From Candidatus Magasanikiibacteriota bacterium (lineage in GTDB: Bacteria > Patescibacteriota > Patescibacteriia > Magasanikbacterales > 2-02-FULL-50-9b), in contig JAPLWO010000074.1 of the NCBI GenBank assembly GCA_026396555.1, positions 1-24,096 of the forward strand: DNA of 24,096 bases. Reading direction: 5' to 3'. The notes beneath the pieces are model-generated. The model was given only the letters and a program-made list of their open reading frames with translations. It had not been told where the DNA came from and did not search any database. Positions within the stretch are counted from its first letter, which is position 1. Each line of letters begins with the position of its first letter. Position numbers and translations under genes: made by a program. Below are positions 7,285 through 15,050 of this stretch, in pieces.

Positions 7285-8004
7285 ATGGGGAAAATCGTTG
7301 ATGCTACAGTACTCATTTTTCTCGTTGCATGCGCGGGGCTGGCCCAGGCAGACTTCAAGAAAGAGTTGGTGCTCAAACGGTCAGATGCGGTCGAAGCGCT
7401 CAGGGAAAGCGTTGAGAATGTGCGGCGACCGGACGGTTCGTGTGAGCTGTTTTCGGAAACGAGTTTCAACGAGTTTACGCACGGTCACGAAACGCCGATT
7501 CGGTTCGAGGAAATTGGACTGGCGTCGTTGCCTGAACTCGCAGAGCTCAACAAGTCGTGCAGCGTGCGGCAGCGGCGGCATCTGCTCGACGAGACGTGTT
7601 CGGTTGATCTGGTGCAATGCGTGGACTGGTCTACGTGTGAAGAAAATTTCGTGCGGCGTTTTGACGAGATCATGGAACATTGTCGCGAACGGCAACATGG
7701 AGTTACGTTCCGAGATCTGAAACTCAGTGAAATGGATTTGATCGTGAAGCGAAGCGTCGTGTTTCAACGATTTGCGAAAAGTTATGAGCAGCGATTGATG
7801 GACTATGTTCCAAGCGAAGGTGAGCGCAACACGAACGCGCCGGCGCTCTGGGAGCAAAAGTCGCTCGAGTGGCACGCGCGCGCCGGGACAGAAACGCCCG
7901 AAGTTCGTGCGCGGATCGCTCAGTTGCGGTTTGTTGCGGAGATGCGGCAGATTGAGTTTGCGGTGCGACTCGTGCGGTTGAATTCCGCTGGTTTTTTCGA
8001 GTAA
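7285..8004 (+). CDS. Secreted or lipid-anchored Cys-rich protein, paralog of the upstream gene, function unknown
   Basis: Not recognised as a known family. The 239-residue product begins with a signal sequence (hydrophobic residues 5-20). An A-Q-A site before D23 fits signal peptidase I; LVAC at 13-16 also resembles a lipobox, so a lipoprotein cannot be excluded. The mature part aligns with the previous gene (GLxxxxEL, LNKSCSVR, FDEIM, VTFRDL, FAKSYEQRL, TPE). Four cysteines (C53, C92, C105, C112) are shared; C118 and C133 are additional. The ATG at 7285 follows AGGAGG. No membrane anchor beyond the signal, so the pair may be one anchored and one released form of the same fold. Own promoter and terminator; G/C-rich codons. 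Confidence 0.8.
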   Translation: MGKIVDATVLIFLVACAGLAQADFKKELVLKRSDAVEALRESVENVRRPDGSCELFSETSFNEFTHGHETPIRFEEIGLASLPELAELNKSCSVRQRRHLLDETCSVDLVQCVDWSTCEENFVRRFDEIMEHCRERQHGVTFRDLKLSEMDLIVKRSVVFQRFAKSYEQRLMDYVPSEGERNTNAPALWEQKSLEWHARAGTETPEVRARIAQLRFVAEMRQIEFAVRLVRLNSAGFFE

Positions 8005-8022
8005 TTCTGGTCTCCTGTTTCT

Positions 8023-8067
8023 CACCCATCCTTTCCGTGAACCACGCGGAAGGTGATGGGTGTTTTT
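8023..8067 (+). terminator. Intrinsic terminator of the 7285 gene
   Basis: CACCCATC (8023-8030) pairs with GATGGGTG (8055-8062), continued inward by CTTTCCG/CGGAAGG and a GTG/CAC tip, followed by TTTTT (8063-8067). A long, strong stem. Confidence 0.85.
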
Positions 8068-8069
8068 AA

Positions 8070-8098
8070 TTGACGGCGCTGCTTTTTTTGCTTATAAT
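8070..8098 (+). promoter_or_regulatory. Promoter of the aspS-scpA-scpB operon
   Basis: TTGACG (8070-8075), 17 bp, TATAAT (8093-8098), starting two bases after the preceding T-tract. Expected start near 8105, about 20 bases before the aspS ATG. Confidence 0.8.
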
Positions 8099-8124
8099 TA
8101 CCTTAAATTTTGAAACGAATTTAT

Positions 8125-9525
8125 ATGTTAGAAAAACGAACGCTCGCACTTGAAACAGTTGGAAAAGTTGGGGAAACCGTGACCGTGTTTGGTTGGGTGC
8201 ATGCGCGCCGCAACATGGGTAAATTAGTTTTTTTTGATTTGCGCGATGCGTCTGCTCGGTTGCAGATTGTGGGTGTGCCACAAGAATTGTTGGATGACGA
8301 AAGTCGCACGGCGCTTGATTCGTTGCGTGGAGAATTTGTTGTTGAAGTGACTGGAATTGTTCAGGCGCGCGGTGCAAAACAAATTAATCCAGAACAGGCG
8401 ACTGGGACGGTTGAGCTTTTGGCGAAATCTGTGAAAGTCTTGAATGAATCAAAAACGCCGCCGTTTGAAATTGATAATGAAGAGCGTCAGGCAAACGAAG
8501 AATTGCGTTTGAAATATCGGTATTTGGATTTGCGACACGAACGGTTAGTGCGCAACATTAAATTGCGTGATCGTGTGGTGACTTTTTTCCGTGACTACAT
8601 GCACGCGCACGGTTTCACCGAAATCGAAACACCAATTTTGATGAAGGGAACTCCGGAAGGATCTCGCGAATATATTGTGCCATCTCGATTGCATGCGGGA
8701 AAGTTTTTTGTGTTGCCACAATCGCCACAGCAGTTTAAACAATTGCTCATGGTTGCCGGATTTGAAAAATATTTTCAAATTGCACGTTGTTTCCGCGATG
8801 AAGATCAGCGCGGTGATCGCCAACCAGAATTCACACAGTTTGATTTTGAAATGTCTTTTGTTGAGGCAGAAGATATTTATCAGTATACAGAAGCGATGAT
8901 GATTGAGCTGATTAAAACAGTAACGCCTGAGAAAAAAATTACGCAGATTCCATTTCCTCGTATGACGTATGCGGAAGCAATGGAAAAATATGGAAATGAT
9001 AAACCCGATATTCGCGTGGATAAAAATGATCCAAACGAATTAGGTTTTGCATGGGTGTTGGATTTTCCAATGTTTGAAACTGACGATGAAGGGAATTTGG
9101 CAGCGAAGCATCATCCATTTTGCGCAGTGCATCCAGATGATTTGGCGCTACTCGAAACAGACCCGCTTAAAGTTCGTGCGAACGCGTATGATTTGGTGAT
9201 GAATGGTTTTGAATTGTCGAGTGGTAGTATTCGAATTCATAATCGTGCGGAACAGCAGAGAATTTTCGATATTTTGAAAATTACTCCAGCGCAACAAGAA
9301 TTGAAATTTGGTCACATGCTCGAAGCGTTTGAATATGGCGCGCCACCACACGGAGGATTTGCACCAGGTATTGATCGCATCGTGATGTTGCTTGCGGGTG
9401 AACCAAATATTCGCGAAGTGATTGCATTTCCGAAAACTGGCGATGCGCGCGATCCGATGATGGGTGCGCCGAGTGAAGTTGATCAGAAAACTTTGGATGA
9501 AGCACATATCCAACTCAAAAAATAA
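8125..9525 (+). CDS. aspS: Aspartyl-tRNA synthetase, bacterial type lacking the GAD insertion
   Basis: Charges tRNA-Asp. OB-fold anticodon-binding domain (GWVHARRNMGKLVFFDLRDA) at the N-terminus; class II core with YRYLDLRHERL, the bacterial PQSPQQFKQLLMVAGFEKY segment, motif 2 FRDEDQRGDRQPEFTQFDFE and motif 3 GGFAPGIDRIVMLL. Length is 466 from the ATG at 8125 (a TTG at 8110 is in frame but too close to the predicted start site), against about 580-590 for most bacteria: KYGNDKPDIRV runs straight into DPNELGFAWVLDFPMFE, so the GAD domain of about 100 residues between them is absent. The OB-fold residue that is His in known non-discriminating bacterial AspRS is Met, compatible with a tRNA-Asp-specific enzyme. 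The stop abuts the scpA ATG. Confidence 0.95.
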   Translation: MLEKRTLALETVGKVGETVTVFGWVHARRNMGKLVFFDLRDASARLQIVGVPQELLDDESRTALDSLRGEFVVEVTGIVQARGAKQINPEQATGTVELLAKSVKVLNESKTPPFEIDNEERQANEELRLKYRYLDLRHERLVRNIKLRDRVVTFFRDYMHAHGFTEIETPILMKGTPEGSREYIVPSRLHAGKFFVLPQSPQQFKQLLMVAGFEKYFQIARCFRDEDQRGDRQPEFTQFDFEMSFVEAEDIYQYTEAMMIELIKTVTPEKKITQIPFPRMTYAEAMEKYGNDKPDIRVDKNDPNELGFAWVLDFPMFETDDEGNLAAKHHPFCAVHPDDLALLETDPLKVRANAYDLVMNGFELSSGSIRIHNRAEQQRIFDILKITPAQQELKFGHMLEAFEYGAPPHGGFAPGIDRIVMLLAGEPNIREVIAFPKTGDARDPMMGAPSEVDQKTLDEAHIQLKK

Positions 9526-10224
9526 ATGTTTACATTCACCGACGAAAAATTTTCCGGCCCGCTCGATATTCTCCTGCAAATGATTGAAGGGGAGAAGGTT
9601 CGAATTGTCGACATGTCGCTCGCAGATATTACGGATAATTATATTCAGTATATTCAAACGAGCGAGACGATTGATGAATCTGAGATGGCGGATTTTTTGG
9701 TTGTTGCGGCGAAGTTGTTGTATCTCAAATCAAAAGAATTATTGCCACAGCTGGTAATTGATGAAGAAAGTGGTGTTGATTTGGAACGACAATTGAAAAT
9801 GTATGAACAGTTTGCACGTATGGCGGAAGAGGTAAAACAAATGTTGCTCGCGCGCCGGTTCATGTATCCACGCGAACCGATTACAATTCGTGCGACTGGA
9901 TTTCAACCGCCAAAAACATTGTCTGCATTTAAATTGGGTGCGGCGATGTCAGATATTGTGACGCGATTTAAACCGGTAAAATTGGATGAAGTTCAAGTTC
10001 AGAAAGTGATGTCGATTAAAGAAAAAATTGATTCAGTTCAAGACATGCTAAAAACATTTCGCAAGGGCGCGTTCAAAGATTTTATTGCAGATGCAAAATC
10101 GCGCGCTGATGTGATTGTGACTTTTTTGGCGCTGCTCGAGCTCGTTAAAACGCGCGACATCAAACTTGATCAGCGAGAACATTTCGACCACATTTATATT
10201 GAGGCAACTCAACCAACTCTATGA
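9526..10224 (+). CDS. scpA: Segregation and condensation protein A
   Basis: ScpA is the kleisin that bridges SMC heads and binds ScpB, compacting and separating the chromosome. The N-terminal signature FSGPLDILLQMIEGEKVRIVDMSLADITDNYI is clear, followed by the helical DFLVVAAKLLYLKSKELLP segment; the C-terminal winged helix (VIVTFLALLELVKTRDIKLDQ... IYIE) is complete. The length of 232 is normal. The start immediately follows the aspS stop, and the stop overlaps the scpB start as ATGA, so aspS-scpA-scpB are translationally linked. No SMC gene is in the window. Confidence 0.94.
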   Translation: MFTFTDEKFSGPLDILLQMIEGEKVRIVDMSLADITDNYIQYIQTSETIDESEMADFLVVAAKLLYLKSKELLPQLVIDEESGVDLERQLKMYEQFARMAEEVKQMLLARRFMYPREPITIRATGFQPPKTLSAFKLGAAMSDIVTRFKPVKLDEVQVQKVMSIKEKIDSVQDMLKTFRKGAFKDFIADAKSRADVIVTFLALLELVKTRDIKLDQREHFDHIYIEATQPTL

Positions 10225-10769
10225 GCAAAGCACATCTCGAGGCATTATTATTTGTTTCTGCAAAACCATTCACGCGAAAAAGTTTGGCGAAATTATTGAA
10301 AGTTGATGAGGTACAAGTTAATGTATGGCTTGAAGAATTATCAGCGCAATTTAATGAGGAAGGGCACGGTGTTCGGTTGGTTGAAAATGGAAATGATGTG
10401 CAGCTCATGAGTGCGCCAGAATGTCGCGAGTTGGTCGAAGAATATTTGAAAGAAGAAATTACGGGAGAATTAACACGACCGCAACTTGAAACGCTGACCA
10501 TCATTGCATATCGCGGGCCAATTTCAAAACCAGAAGTTGAACAAATTCGTGGAATTAATTGTACGTTGATTTTGCGCAATTTGCAGTGGCGTGGATTGGT
10601 CGAAGAAACTGATATGTCGACGACTGAAATTCCTGTGTATCGTGTCACCATTGACTTTGTGCGGTATCTCGGGCTATCATCAGTCGAACAGTTGCCGAAT
10701 TATTCTGCTCTGAATGTATGCGAAGTTTTGTCACCATCATCGCCGTCGCCGGCTTCATCGGAGCTTTAA
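10221..10769 (+). CDS. scpB: Segregation and condensation protein B
   Basis: ScpB dimers bind the ScpA linker in the SMC condensin complex. The first winged helix begins LEALLFVSAKPFTRKSLAKLL; the second contains LTRPQLETLTIIAYRGPISKPEVEQIRGIN and the closing VRYLGLSSVEQLPN. Within the second domain the usual GRP-x-LYGTT turn is replaced by TEIPVYRVTIDF. The 182-residue length is near normal. Its last 52 bases overlap the next gene in a different frame; the tail after LPNYSALN is low-complexity serine/proline and likely dispensable. Confidence 0.9.
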   Translation: MSKAHLEALLFVSAKPFTRKSLAKLLKVDEVQVNVWLEELSAQFNEEGHGVRLVENGNDVQLMSAPECRELVEEYLKEEITGELTRPQLETLTIIAYRGPISKPEVEQIRGINCTLILRNLQWRGLVEETDMSTTEIPVYRVTIDFVRYLGLSSVEQLPNYSALNVCEVLSPSSPSPASSEL

Positions 10770-11713
10770 CTGCAGGGCGCGGATTTGCGCTGAGTGTTGA
10801 TGCGCAAGGAAATGCGACTAATAATATTGGTCGACTTTCTGATATTGCGGCGCGACCATTGCAGCATGTGATTCCGCCGCAGCCGATTTTGGTTGTGCAG
10901 CCAGTGCCACCGCTCAATACGCATGATGTAAAATTTGAAAAAATATTAACAGCTGAGGGTGCGATCGCAGTTGATCATACGACTGATGCTATTTTGTATG
11001 AAAAAAATGCGCACGTTGCACGGCCGCTCGCGTCGATTACAAAATTAATGTCGGCATTAATTATTTCGGATCACATTCAGAATTGGAATGCGACGACGAC
11101 GATTGCCGCGGATGAAGTTGAGGAAGGGAATCAAGCGCTTTCGGCGGGCGAAGTTTATACAGTGAAGGATTTATATTCTGCGGCGCTTGTTGGATCCCTC
11201 AATACAGCGGTGAGTGCGTTGGTGGGTGCGACAGGTTTAACGCGCGATCAATTTGTTGCGGCGATGAATCAGCGTGCGAAGGATTTAGGAATGGAACAAA
11301 TGAGTTTTGTTGAACCGACAGGATTGTCGCCTGCGGATGTGGGGACTCCGGCAGATGTGGCGCGACTGTTGAAATTTGCATTATCAAATCCACGCATCAA
11401 AGTTACGAGCATGACCGATCATGTTTCAATTTTAGAATTAAAATCGCACAAGAGAAAAAATGTGAATGCGACGGATTGGTTATTAACGGAGCATGTCGCG
11501 ATGGCTTCGGCGCATATTGAAGGCGGGAAGACAGGTTATATTCCGGAAGCTGGATATAATTTTGCTGCACAAATCAAAAATGATGAGGGACATGAAATTC
11601 GTGTGGTGGTTTTGGGAACGAGTGATGTGTATAAAAGATTTACCGAAACGGCGGATATTGCGGAATGGATTTTTGGGAATTTTGAGTGGGTCGAAGCGAA
11701 GGAAAAACATTGA
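10718..11713 (+). CDS. D-alanyl-D-alanine carboxypeptidase (peptidase S11, PBP5/DacF-like)
   Basis: Trims the terminal D-Ala from peptidoglycan stem peptides outside the membrane. An N-terminal signal sequence (residues 1-25) is followed by the penicilloyl-serine transferase motifs in order: S106-I-T-K109 (LASITKLMSA), S160-L-N162 and K271-T-G273. The second PBP5-type C-terminal beta domain and an amphipathic membrane anchor are absent, so the enzyme consists of the catalytic domain plus a linker (about residues 30-75). The start lies 52 bases inside scpB. A T-rich stretch after the stop (11714-11738) may end the transcript, but no good hairpin accompanies it. Confidence 0.9.
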   Translation: MRSFVTIIAVAGFIGALTAGRGFALSVDAQGNATNNIGRLSDIAARPLQHVIPPQPILVVQPVPPLNTHDVKFEKILTAEGAIAVDHTTDAILYEKNAHVARPLASITKLMSALIISDHIQNWNATTTIAADEVEEGNQALSAGEVYTVKDLYSAALVGSLNTAVSALVGATGLTRDQFVAAMNQRAKDLGMEQMSFVEPTGLSPADVGTPADVARLLKFALSNPRIKVTSMTDHVSILELKSHKRKNVNATDWLLTEHVAMASAHIEGGKTGYIPEAGYNFAAQIKNDEGHEIRVVVLGTSDVYKRFTETADIAEWIFGNFEWVEAKEKH

Positions 11714-11720
11714 GATTTTT

Positions 11721-11758
11721 TTTACAAAATTTTTTTTGTTGGTATAATATAACCAACA
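11721..11758 (+). promoter_or_regulatory. Promoter with an inverted repeat centred on the -10 box
   Basis: TTTACA (11721-11726), 16 bp, TATAAT (11743-11748). TGTTGGT (11737-11743) and ACCAACA (11752-11758) form a 7-bp inverted repeat around the -10, an operator-like arrangement. The expected start near 11755 leaves only about 10 bases before the ATG. Confidence 0.6.
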
Positions 11759-11764
11759 CATTTT

Positions 11765-12511
11765 ATGTTAAAAACCCAACATGTCTTTTTTTCATCGCTC
11801 ATCGTTTTTATTGGACTTTTGTTTGTAACGCCACCCGCGTTGATTTCTTCAAATCTCGGTAACACCGTTTTAACCATAACGACATTTCTCTTCGGTATTA
11901 TTAGTGGATTTTATATAGTTGTAACAACAACTGATTACAATAGTATCAAAAATATACTTGCCTCAGAAACAGCAGCATGGATTACGTTGTATCAAAATAT
12001 CGTATTATACGATAAAACACTCGCTGATAAATTTTCGAATCTCATAGATGTGTATGTTCGTCGAACTTTTGATTACGAAATTATAGATTACGCGCGTGGC
12101 ACGCTTGATGAGTATGAACAGTTGAATAAGGCGGTGCTAGAGATTCCGTATAAAAGCAAGTCATCTTCCGCATATGAAAAAATATTGGATACTATGAGCG
12201 AAATCACAGTGACCCGACAACAGCTCACTGTTTTGGGAACACAAACACTTTCATTATTTCAGTGGTTCATTCTGTTGATGCTGGCAGTATTGGTGATTTT
12301 TTCATTGTATGGTCTTAGAACGGGGGAATTATTTTTTGATATTGTTACGGTTGTGATATCAAGCTCGGTAACACTTATTTTGTTTTTGATTCGAGATTTA
12401 GATTTATATATTTGGATGTTGAAAAAATATATCGAATCGGAACACGAATTGATTCTCGGAATAATTCAATTCGAGAAATTAAAATTCATAAGTCTTGAAT
12501 TTGCTATATAA
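11765..12511 (+). CDS. Four-helix integral membrane protein, function unknown
   Basis: The 248-residue protein has two N-terminal hydrophobic helices (about 7-21 and 35-54), a soluble, mostly helical middle (55-155) and two more membrane helices (163-183 and 189-209), then a charged tail. This layout and length resemble bestrophin-like DUF4239 proteins, but I see no diagnostic motif, so that is only a topology-based guess. The gene has its own promoter with an operator-like repeat and is low in GC, unlike the SD-led orphan genes. A structured element (12511-12616) and a bidirectional terminator (12621-12653) follow. Confidence 0.75.
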   Translation: MLKTQHVFFSSLIVFIGLLFVTPPALISSNLGNTVLTITTFLFGIISGFYIVVTTTDYNSIKNILASETAAWITLYQNIVLYDKTLADKFSNLIDVYVRRTFDYEIIDYARGTLDEYEQLNKAVLEIPYKSKSSSAYEKILDTMSEITVTRQQLTVLGTQTLSLFQWFILLMLAVLVIFSLYGLRTGELFFDIVTVVISSSVTLILFLIRDLDLYIWMLKKYIESEHELILGIIQFEKLKFISLEFAI

Positions 12512-12616
12512 GTGGGCGGATTTGCTTCGTGCGCGAAGCAACTCGCGCACTCGGGCCTGGACTCGCGCGGTTGCATGCTGCGCATGCGCGCTCGTCCTTC
12601 AAATCCATTTGCCACT
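12511..12616. repeat. Structured inverted-repeat element 0 (divergent member)
   Basis: Outer arms AGTGG (12511-12515) and GGATTTG (12518-12524) face CAAATCC (12600-12606) and CCACT (12612-12616), enclosing a GC-rich core. The core contains GCTTCG/CGAAGC, the competing GTGCGCGA/TCGCGCAC and GCATGC/GCATGC stems. On the minus strand it holds AAGGACGAGCGCGCATG, close to the GAGGACGAAC motif of the elements next to the tRNAs. Arms are shorter than in the other three members. Confidence 0.5.
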
Positions 12617-12620
12617 GAAT

Positions 12621-12653
12621 ATAAAAATACCCACGCAAGGTGGGTATTTTTAT
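12621..12653. terminator. Bidirectional intrinsic terminator
   Basis: A perfect 14-bp stem (12621-12634 with 12640-12653; core ATACCCAC/GTGGGTAT, AT-rich ends) and a 5-base loop, with T-runs on both strands. It would end the 11765 gene on the plus strand and the tRNA transcript on the minus strand, 1 base past the tRNA 3' end. Confidence 0.88.
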
Positions 12654-12654
12654 A

Positions 12655-12726
<72 letters not shown>

Positions 12727-12733
12727 GGGTTTA

Positions 12734-12863
12734 TTTATTTAATTATTCATGAGAACACTTTGCTTTGGCCAGCGCCAAAGCTCGTTCGTTCCTCGCCTCG
12801 CTCGTCCGGCTTTGCCGGACACCTGCCCGCTCGGCTGCGTAGTCTCATTAATAATTAAATAAA
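12734..12863 (-). repeat. Structured inverted-repeat element A, before tRNA(CAU)
   Basis: AT-rich 21-base arms (12734-12754 and 12843-12863) are complementary at 20 of 21 positions and end inward in GAGA/TCTC. Between them lie two GC hairpins: GTCCGGC-TTT-GCCGGAC (12804-12820) and CTTTGGC/GCCAAAG (12763-12769, 12774-12780), separated by a segment reading GAGGAACGAACGAG on the minus strand (12794-12781). The element ends 7 bases before the tRNA 5' end in the direction of transcription. Confidence 0.75.
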
Positions 12864-12892
12864 AAAGCAATTATGAAACGGGGCTTGTATCT

Positions 12893-13035
12893 CAAATGGA
12901 AAATAATTTATGAAGGAGACTGCGCACAAGCATTCGCGCGCAACTTTACGTTGCGCTTGGTGAATGCGCGGAGGAACAAGAGAGTTGCGCTTGAGGCGCA
13001 ACAAACGGTCTCCTGAATAAATTATTTTCCATTTG
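12893..13035 (-). repeat. Structured inverted-repeat element B, directly after tRNA-Leu
   Basis: 28-base arms (12893-12920 and 13008-13035) match as an inverted repeat at 26 of 28 positions and close with GGAGAC/GTCTCC. The core holds a hairpin GCGCAAC-TTTAC-GTTGCGC (12938-12956) extended by GCATTC/GAATGC (12930-12935, 12962-12967), the motif GAGGAACAAG (12971-12980, plus strand) and a second hairpin GTTGCGC-TTGAG-GCGCAAC (12984-13002). One arm begins at the discriminator base of tRNA-Leu. Core orientation is opposite to elements A and C. Confidence 0.8.
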
Positions 13036-13117
13036 CCCGGAGAGAGAATCGAACTCTCATGACCTTGCGATCGCAGGATTTTGAGTCCTGTGCGTCTACC
13101 AATTCCGCCATCCGGGC
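13034..13117 (-). tRNA. tRNA-Leu (CAA anticodon)
   Basis: Class II tRNA on the minus strand: acceptor GCCCGGA/TCCGGGC with discriminator A, D-arm starting GGCGGAATTGGTAGACGC, anticodon stem CAGGA/TCCTG with loop CTCAAAA (anticodon CAA at 13083-13081), a long variable arm and T-arm GAGAG-TTCGATT-CTCTC. The long variable arm and CAA anticodon specify leucine (UUG codons). CCA is not encoded. Confidence 0.93.
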
Positions 13118-13120
13118 TAG

Positions 13121-13252
13121 TATTATTTCTCGTTTTATCGAGCACACTTCACGCGCCACATGCGCGTTTGTTCGTCCTCAACTTCGCTCGCAAAGCGCAG
13201 ATAAACTGCGCGCTCGCTTGTTTGCGGGTCTCGAATAAAACAAGAAATAATA
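13121..13252 (-). repeat. Structured inverted-repeat element C, before tRNA-Leu
   Basis: AT-rich arms 13121-13142 and 13230-13252 pair with one mismatch and one bulged base, closing with CGAG/CTCG. The core has hairpins GCGCAG-ATAAA-CTGCGC (13195-13211) and ACGCGC-CACAT-GCGCGT (13151-13167), separated by a segment reading GAGGACGAACAA on the minus strand (13179-13168). It lies between the tRNA promoter and the tRNA-Leu 5' end, 3 bases from the latter. Confidence 0.75.
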
Positions 13253-13266
13253 TTCAAGACGCAGAT

Positions 13267-13295
13267 ATAATAGCATTTTTCATCAGTGTTGTCAA
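13267..13295 (-). promoter_or_regulatory. Promoter of the tRNA-Leu/tRNA(CAU) operon
   Basis: On the minus strand: TTGACA (13295-13290), 17 bp, TATTAT (13272-13267). The expected start near 13260 lies just before element C. It shares the TTGTCAA heptamer with the divergent parA promoter. Confidence 0.7.
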
Positions 13296-13318
13296 AGCCG
13301 CCTGGGACCATGTATACT
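13289..13318 (+). promoter_or_regulatory. Promoter of parA
   Basis: TTGTCA (13289-13294), 18 bp, TATACT (13313-13318). The expected start near 13325 is about 3 bases before the parA ATG, so the message would be essentially leaderless. Confidence 0.7.
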
Positions 13319-13327
13319 GACCCCACT

Positions 13328-14134
13328 ATGGGGAGAATTATTGCAGTGGTGAACCAAAAAGGTGGAGTAGGGAAGACGACGACAGCTCTTAATTTAGCTG
13401 CTTATTTGGCTGATAAAGGAAAGTTTGTGCTTTTGGTGGATGTTGACCCACAGGCGAACGCGACGAGCGGTATCGGCCATAACTATCGCGAGCTCGAATG
13501 CGGCCTGTATGACGCGCTGGTGGGCGTAAAAGCGCTTCGTGACGTCATCCATCCAACTGTGATTGATGGTTTTCGCATCGCGCCTGCAACGCCGTCACTC
13601 GCCGGAGCCAACGTTGAATTGGTGAATGTTGATCGTCGTGAATTTAGACTACGCGACATGCTCGAGGAAATGGCGCCGGCATATGATTATATTATTATTG
13701 ATTGCCCTCCATCACTCGGATTACTCACCGTGAATTCACTGGTTGCAGCGCACGAAGTTTTGATTCCAGTGCAAGCTGAATATTATGCGCTTGAAGGTTT
13801 GGGACAATTATTAGAAACGTTGGATTTGGTTCGCGAAAATATCAATCCAAATTTGAAAATTCTCGGCGCAGTCATCACGATGTTTGATAATCGAAATAAA
13901 TTATCAAAAGATGTTGATGAAGAATTGCGAAAGTTTTTTCCAAACAAAATATTCTCGACAGTTATTCCGCGAAATGTTAAACTTGCTGAAGCGCCGAGTT
14001 TTGGAAAAGTAATTATGCATTACGATAAATTTTCGCGCGGCGCAGTTGCATATTCATCGCTCGCAGATGAGGTGCTTGAAATTCATAAACTCGAAGACGC
14101 GGCGAAAGAGCCGGTCAAAAATTTTGTTCTTTAA
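13328..14134 (+). CDS. parA: ParA/Soj-family chromosome partitioning ATPase
   Basis: ParA is a DNA-binding ATPase that, with ParB, moves replicated origins apart. The deviant Walker A motif is K11-G-G-V-G-K-T, followed by LLVDVDPQANATSG, and the Walker B-type strand YIIIDCPPSLG. The chain ends with the usual PRNVKLAEAPSFGK segment and C-terminal helices. The ATG at 13328 (268 residues) is preferred over an in-frame ATG at 13286 because the fold starts at IIAVVNQKGG and the promoter -10 lies at 13313-13318. It is followed by parB after 3 bases, the standard operon. Confidence 0.95.
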   Translation: MGRIIAVVNQKGGVGKTTTALNLAAYLADKGKFVLLVDVDPQANATSGIGHNYRELECGLYDALVGVKALRDVIHPTVIDGFRIAPATPSLAGANVELVNVDRREFRLRDMLEEMAPAYDYIIIDCPPSLGLLTVNSLVAAHEVLIPVQAEYYALEGLGQLLETLDLVRENINPNLKILGAVITMFDNRNKLSKDVDEELRKFFPNKIFSTVIPRNVKLAEAPSFGKVIMHYDKFSRGAVAYSSLADEVLEIHKLEDAAKEPVKNFVL

Positions 14135-14137
14135 CGT

Positions 14138-15028
14138 ATGGCATTAGGACGCGGACTCCAATCAATTATTCCAGCAAAAAATTCTGGCAGTGCGCCGATG
14201 CACAGCCCGATGAATACTTCAGAACCTTCTTTAACATCGCTGCGGCCCGTTGCGTCAGCTGATAAAATTTGGCAATTGCCGGTTGGCGAAGTTGTTGCAA
14301 ATCCACAGCAACCACGTCGTATTTTTAATGAAGAAGAATTACAAGAATTGAGCGACAGTATTCGCGAGCATGGCGTGTTGCAACCGATTACCGTTTCAGA
14401 ACGACAGGACGGAAAATTTGAAATCATTGCCGGTGAACGACGATGGCGCGCATCAAAGCGCGCGGGGCTCGCGACGATTCCTGCGATTGTTCGCACCACA
14501 ACAGAACATGAAAAGTTGGAGCTCGCAATTATTGAAAATGTGCAGCGTGTTGATTTGTCGCCGATCGACGAGGCGTTTAGTTACAAACGTTTGTATGATG
14601 AATTTGGTTTGACCATGGATCAGGTTGCGGAGCGCGTTGGAAAATCACGTCCACATGTTTCAAACATGATTCGTTTGTTGGATTTACCAGAAGCTGCGAA
14701 AGATGCTCTTGGTCAAGGAAAAATTACGATGGGAAAAGCGCGCGCACTTTTGAGTTTGTCGAGCGAGCAAGAACAGTTGGATGTGCTGCGTAGCATGTTG
14801 GGTGAGGGAATGACGACACGTGAAGTTGAGGCGCGCGTTTCATCGACACATGCAGCGCGTGTTCCAAAACCAAAAGCTGCGGACGTTCAATATTTAGAAT
14901 CAGAATTACGTTCGATGTTGGGGACAAAAGTTTCGATCACGAAGCGCGGCGAAAAGGGTACAATCACCATCGATTTTTATTCAAACGAAGAGTTGGAAAA
15001 TTTGGTCGCACGCATGAAAAAGATCTAA
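14138..15028 (+). CDS. parB: ParB/Spo0J-family chromosome partitioning CTPase
   Basis: ParB binds parS sites and spreads as a CTP-dependent clamp. The N-terminus carries MALGRGLQSIIP, the ParA-stimulating type of peptide. CTP-binding motifs include NPQQPRRIF (55-63), GERRWRAS (99-106) and ENVQR (133-137); the helix-turn-helix is near 158-180 (LTMDQVAERVGKSRPHVSNMIRLL). A C-terminal dimerisation domain ends at residue 296. No canonical parS palindrome was seen in the window. A hairpin terminator follows at 15051-15079. Confidence 0.95.
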   Translation: MALGRGLQSIIPAKNSGSAPMHSPMNTSEPSLTSLRPVASADKIWQLPVGEVVANPQQPRRIFNEEELQELSDSIREHGVLQPITVSERQDGKFEIIAGERRWRASKRAGLATIPAIVRTTTEHEKLELAIIENVQRVDLSPIDEAFSYKRLYDEFGLTMDQVAERVGKSRPHVSNMIRLLDLPEAAKDALGQGKITMGKARALLSLSSEQEQLDVLRSMLGEGMTTREVEARVSSTHAARVPKPKAADVQYLESELRSMLGTKVSITKRGEKGTITIDFYSNEELENLVARMKKI

Positions 15029-15050
15029 GGTTAGCTAAAATTTAAGCCTA

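Noticed and set aside
10700..10769. scpB/carboxypeptidase overlap as a sign of another deletion
   Set aside because: Both proteins look complete: ScpB has its last conserved segment before the overlap and the carboxypeptidase has a full signal sequence.
12893..13035. Insertion sequence or phage attachment site at tRNA-Leu
   Set aside because: No transposase or integrase and no direct copy of the tRNA 3' end; only the last two bases of the tRNA fall in the arm.
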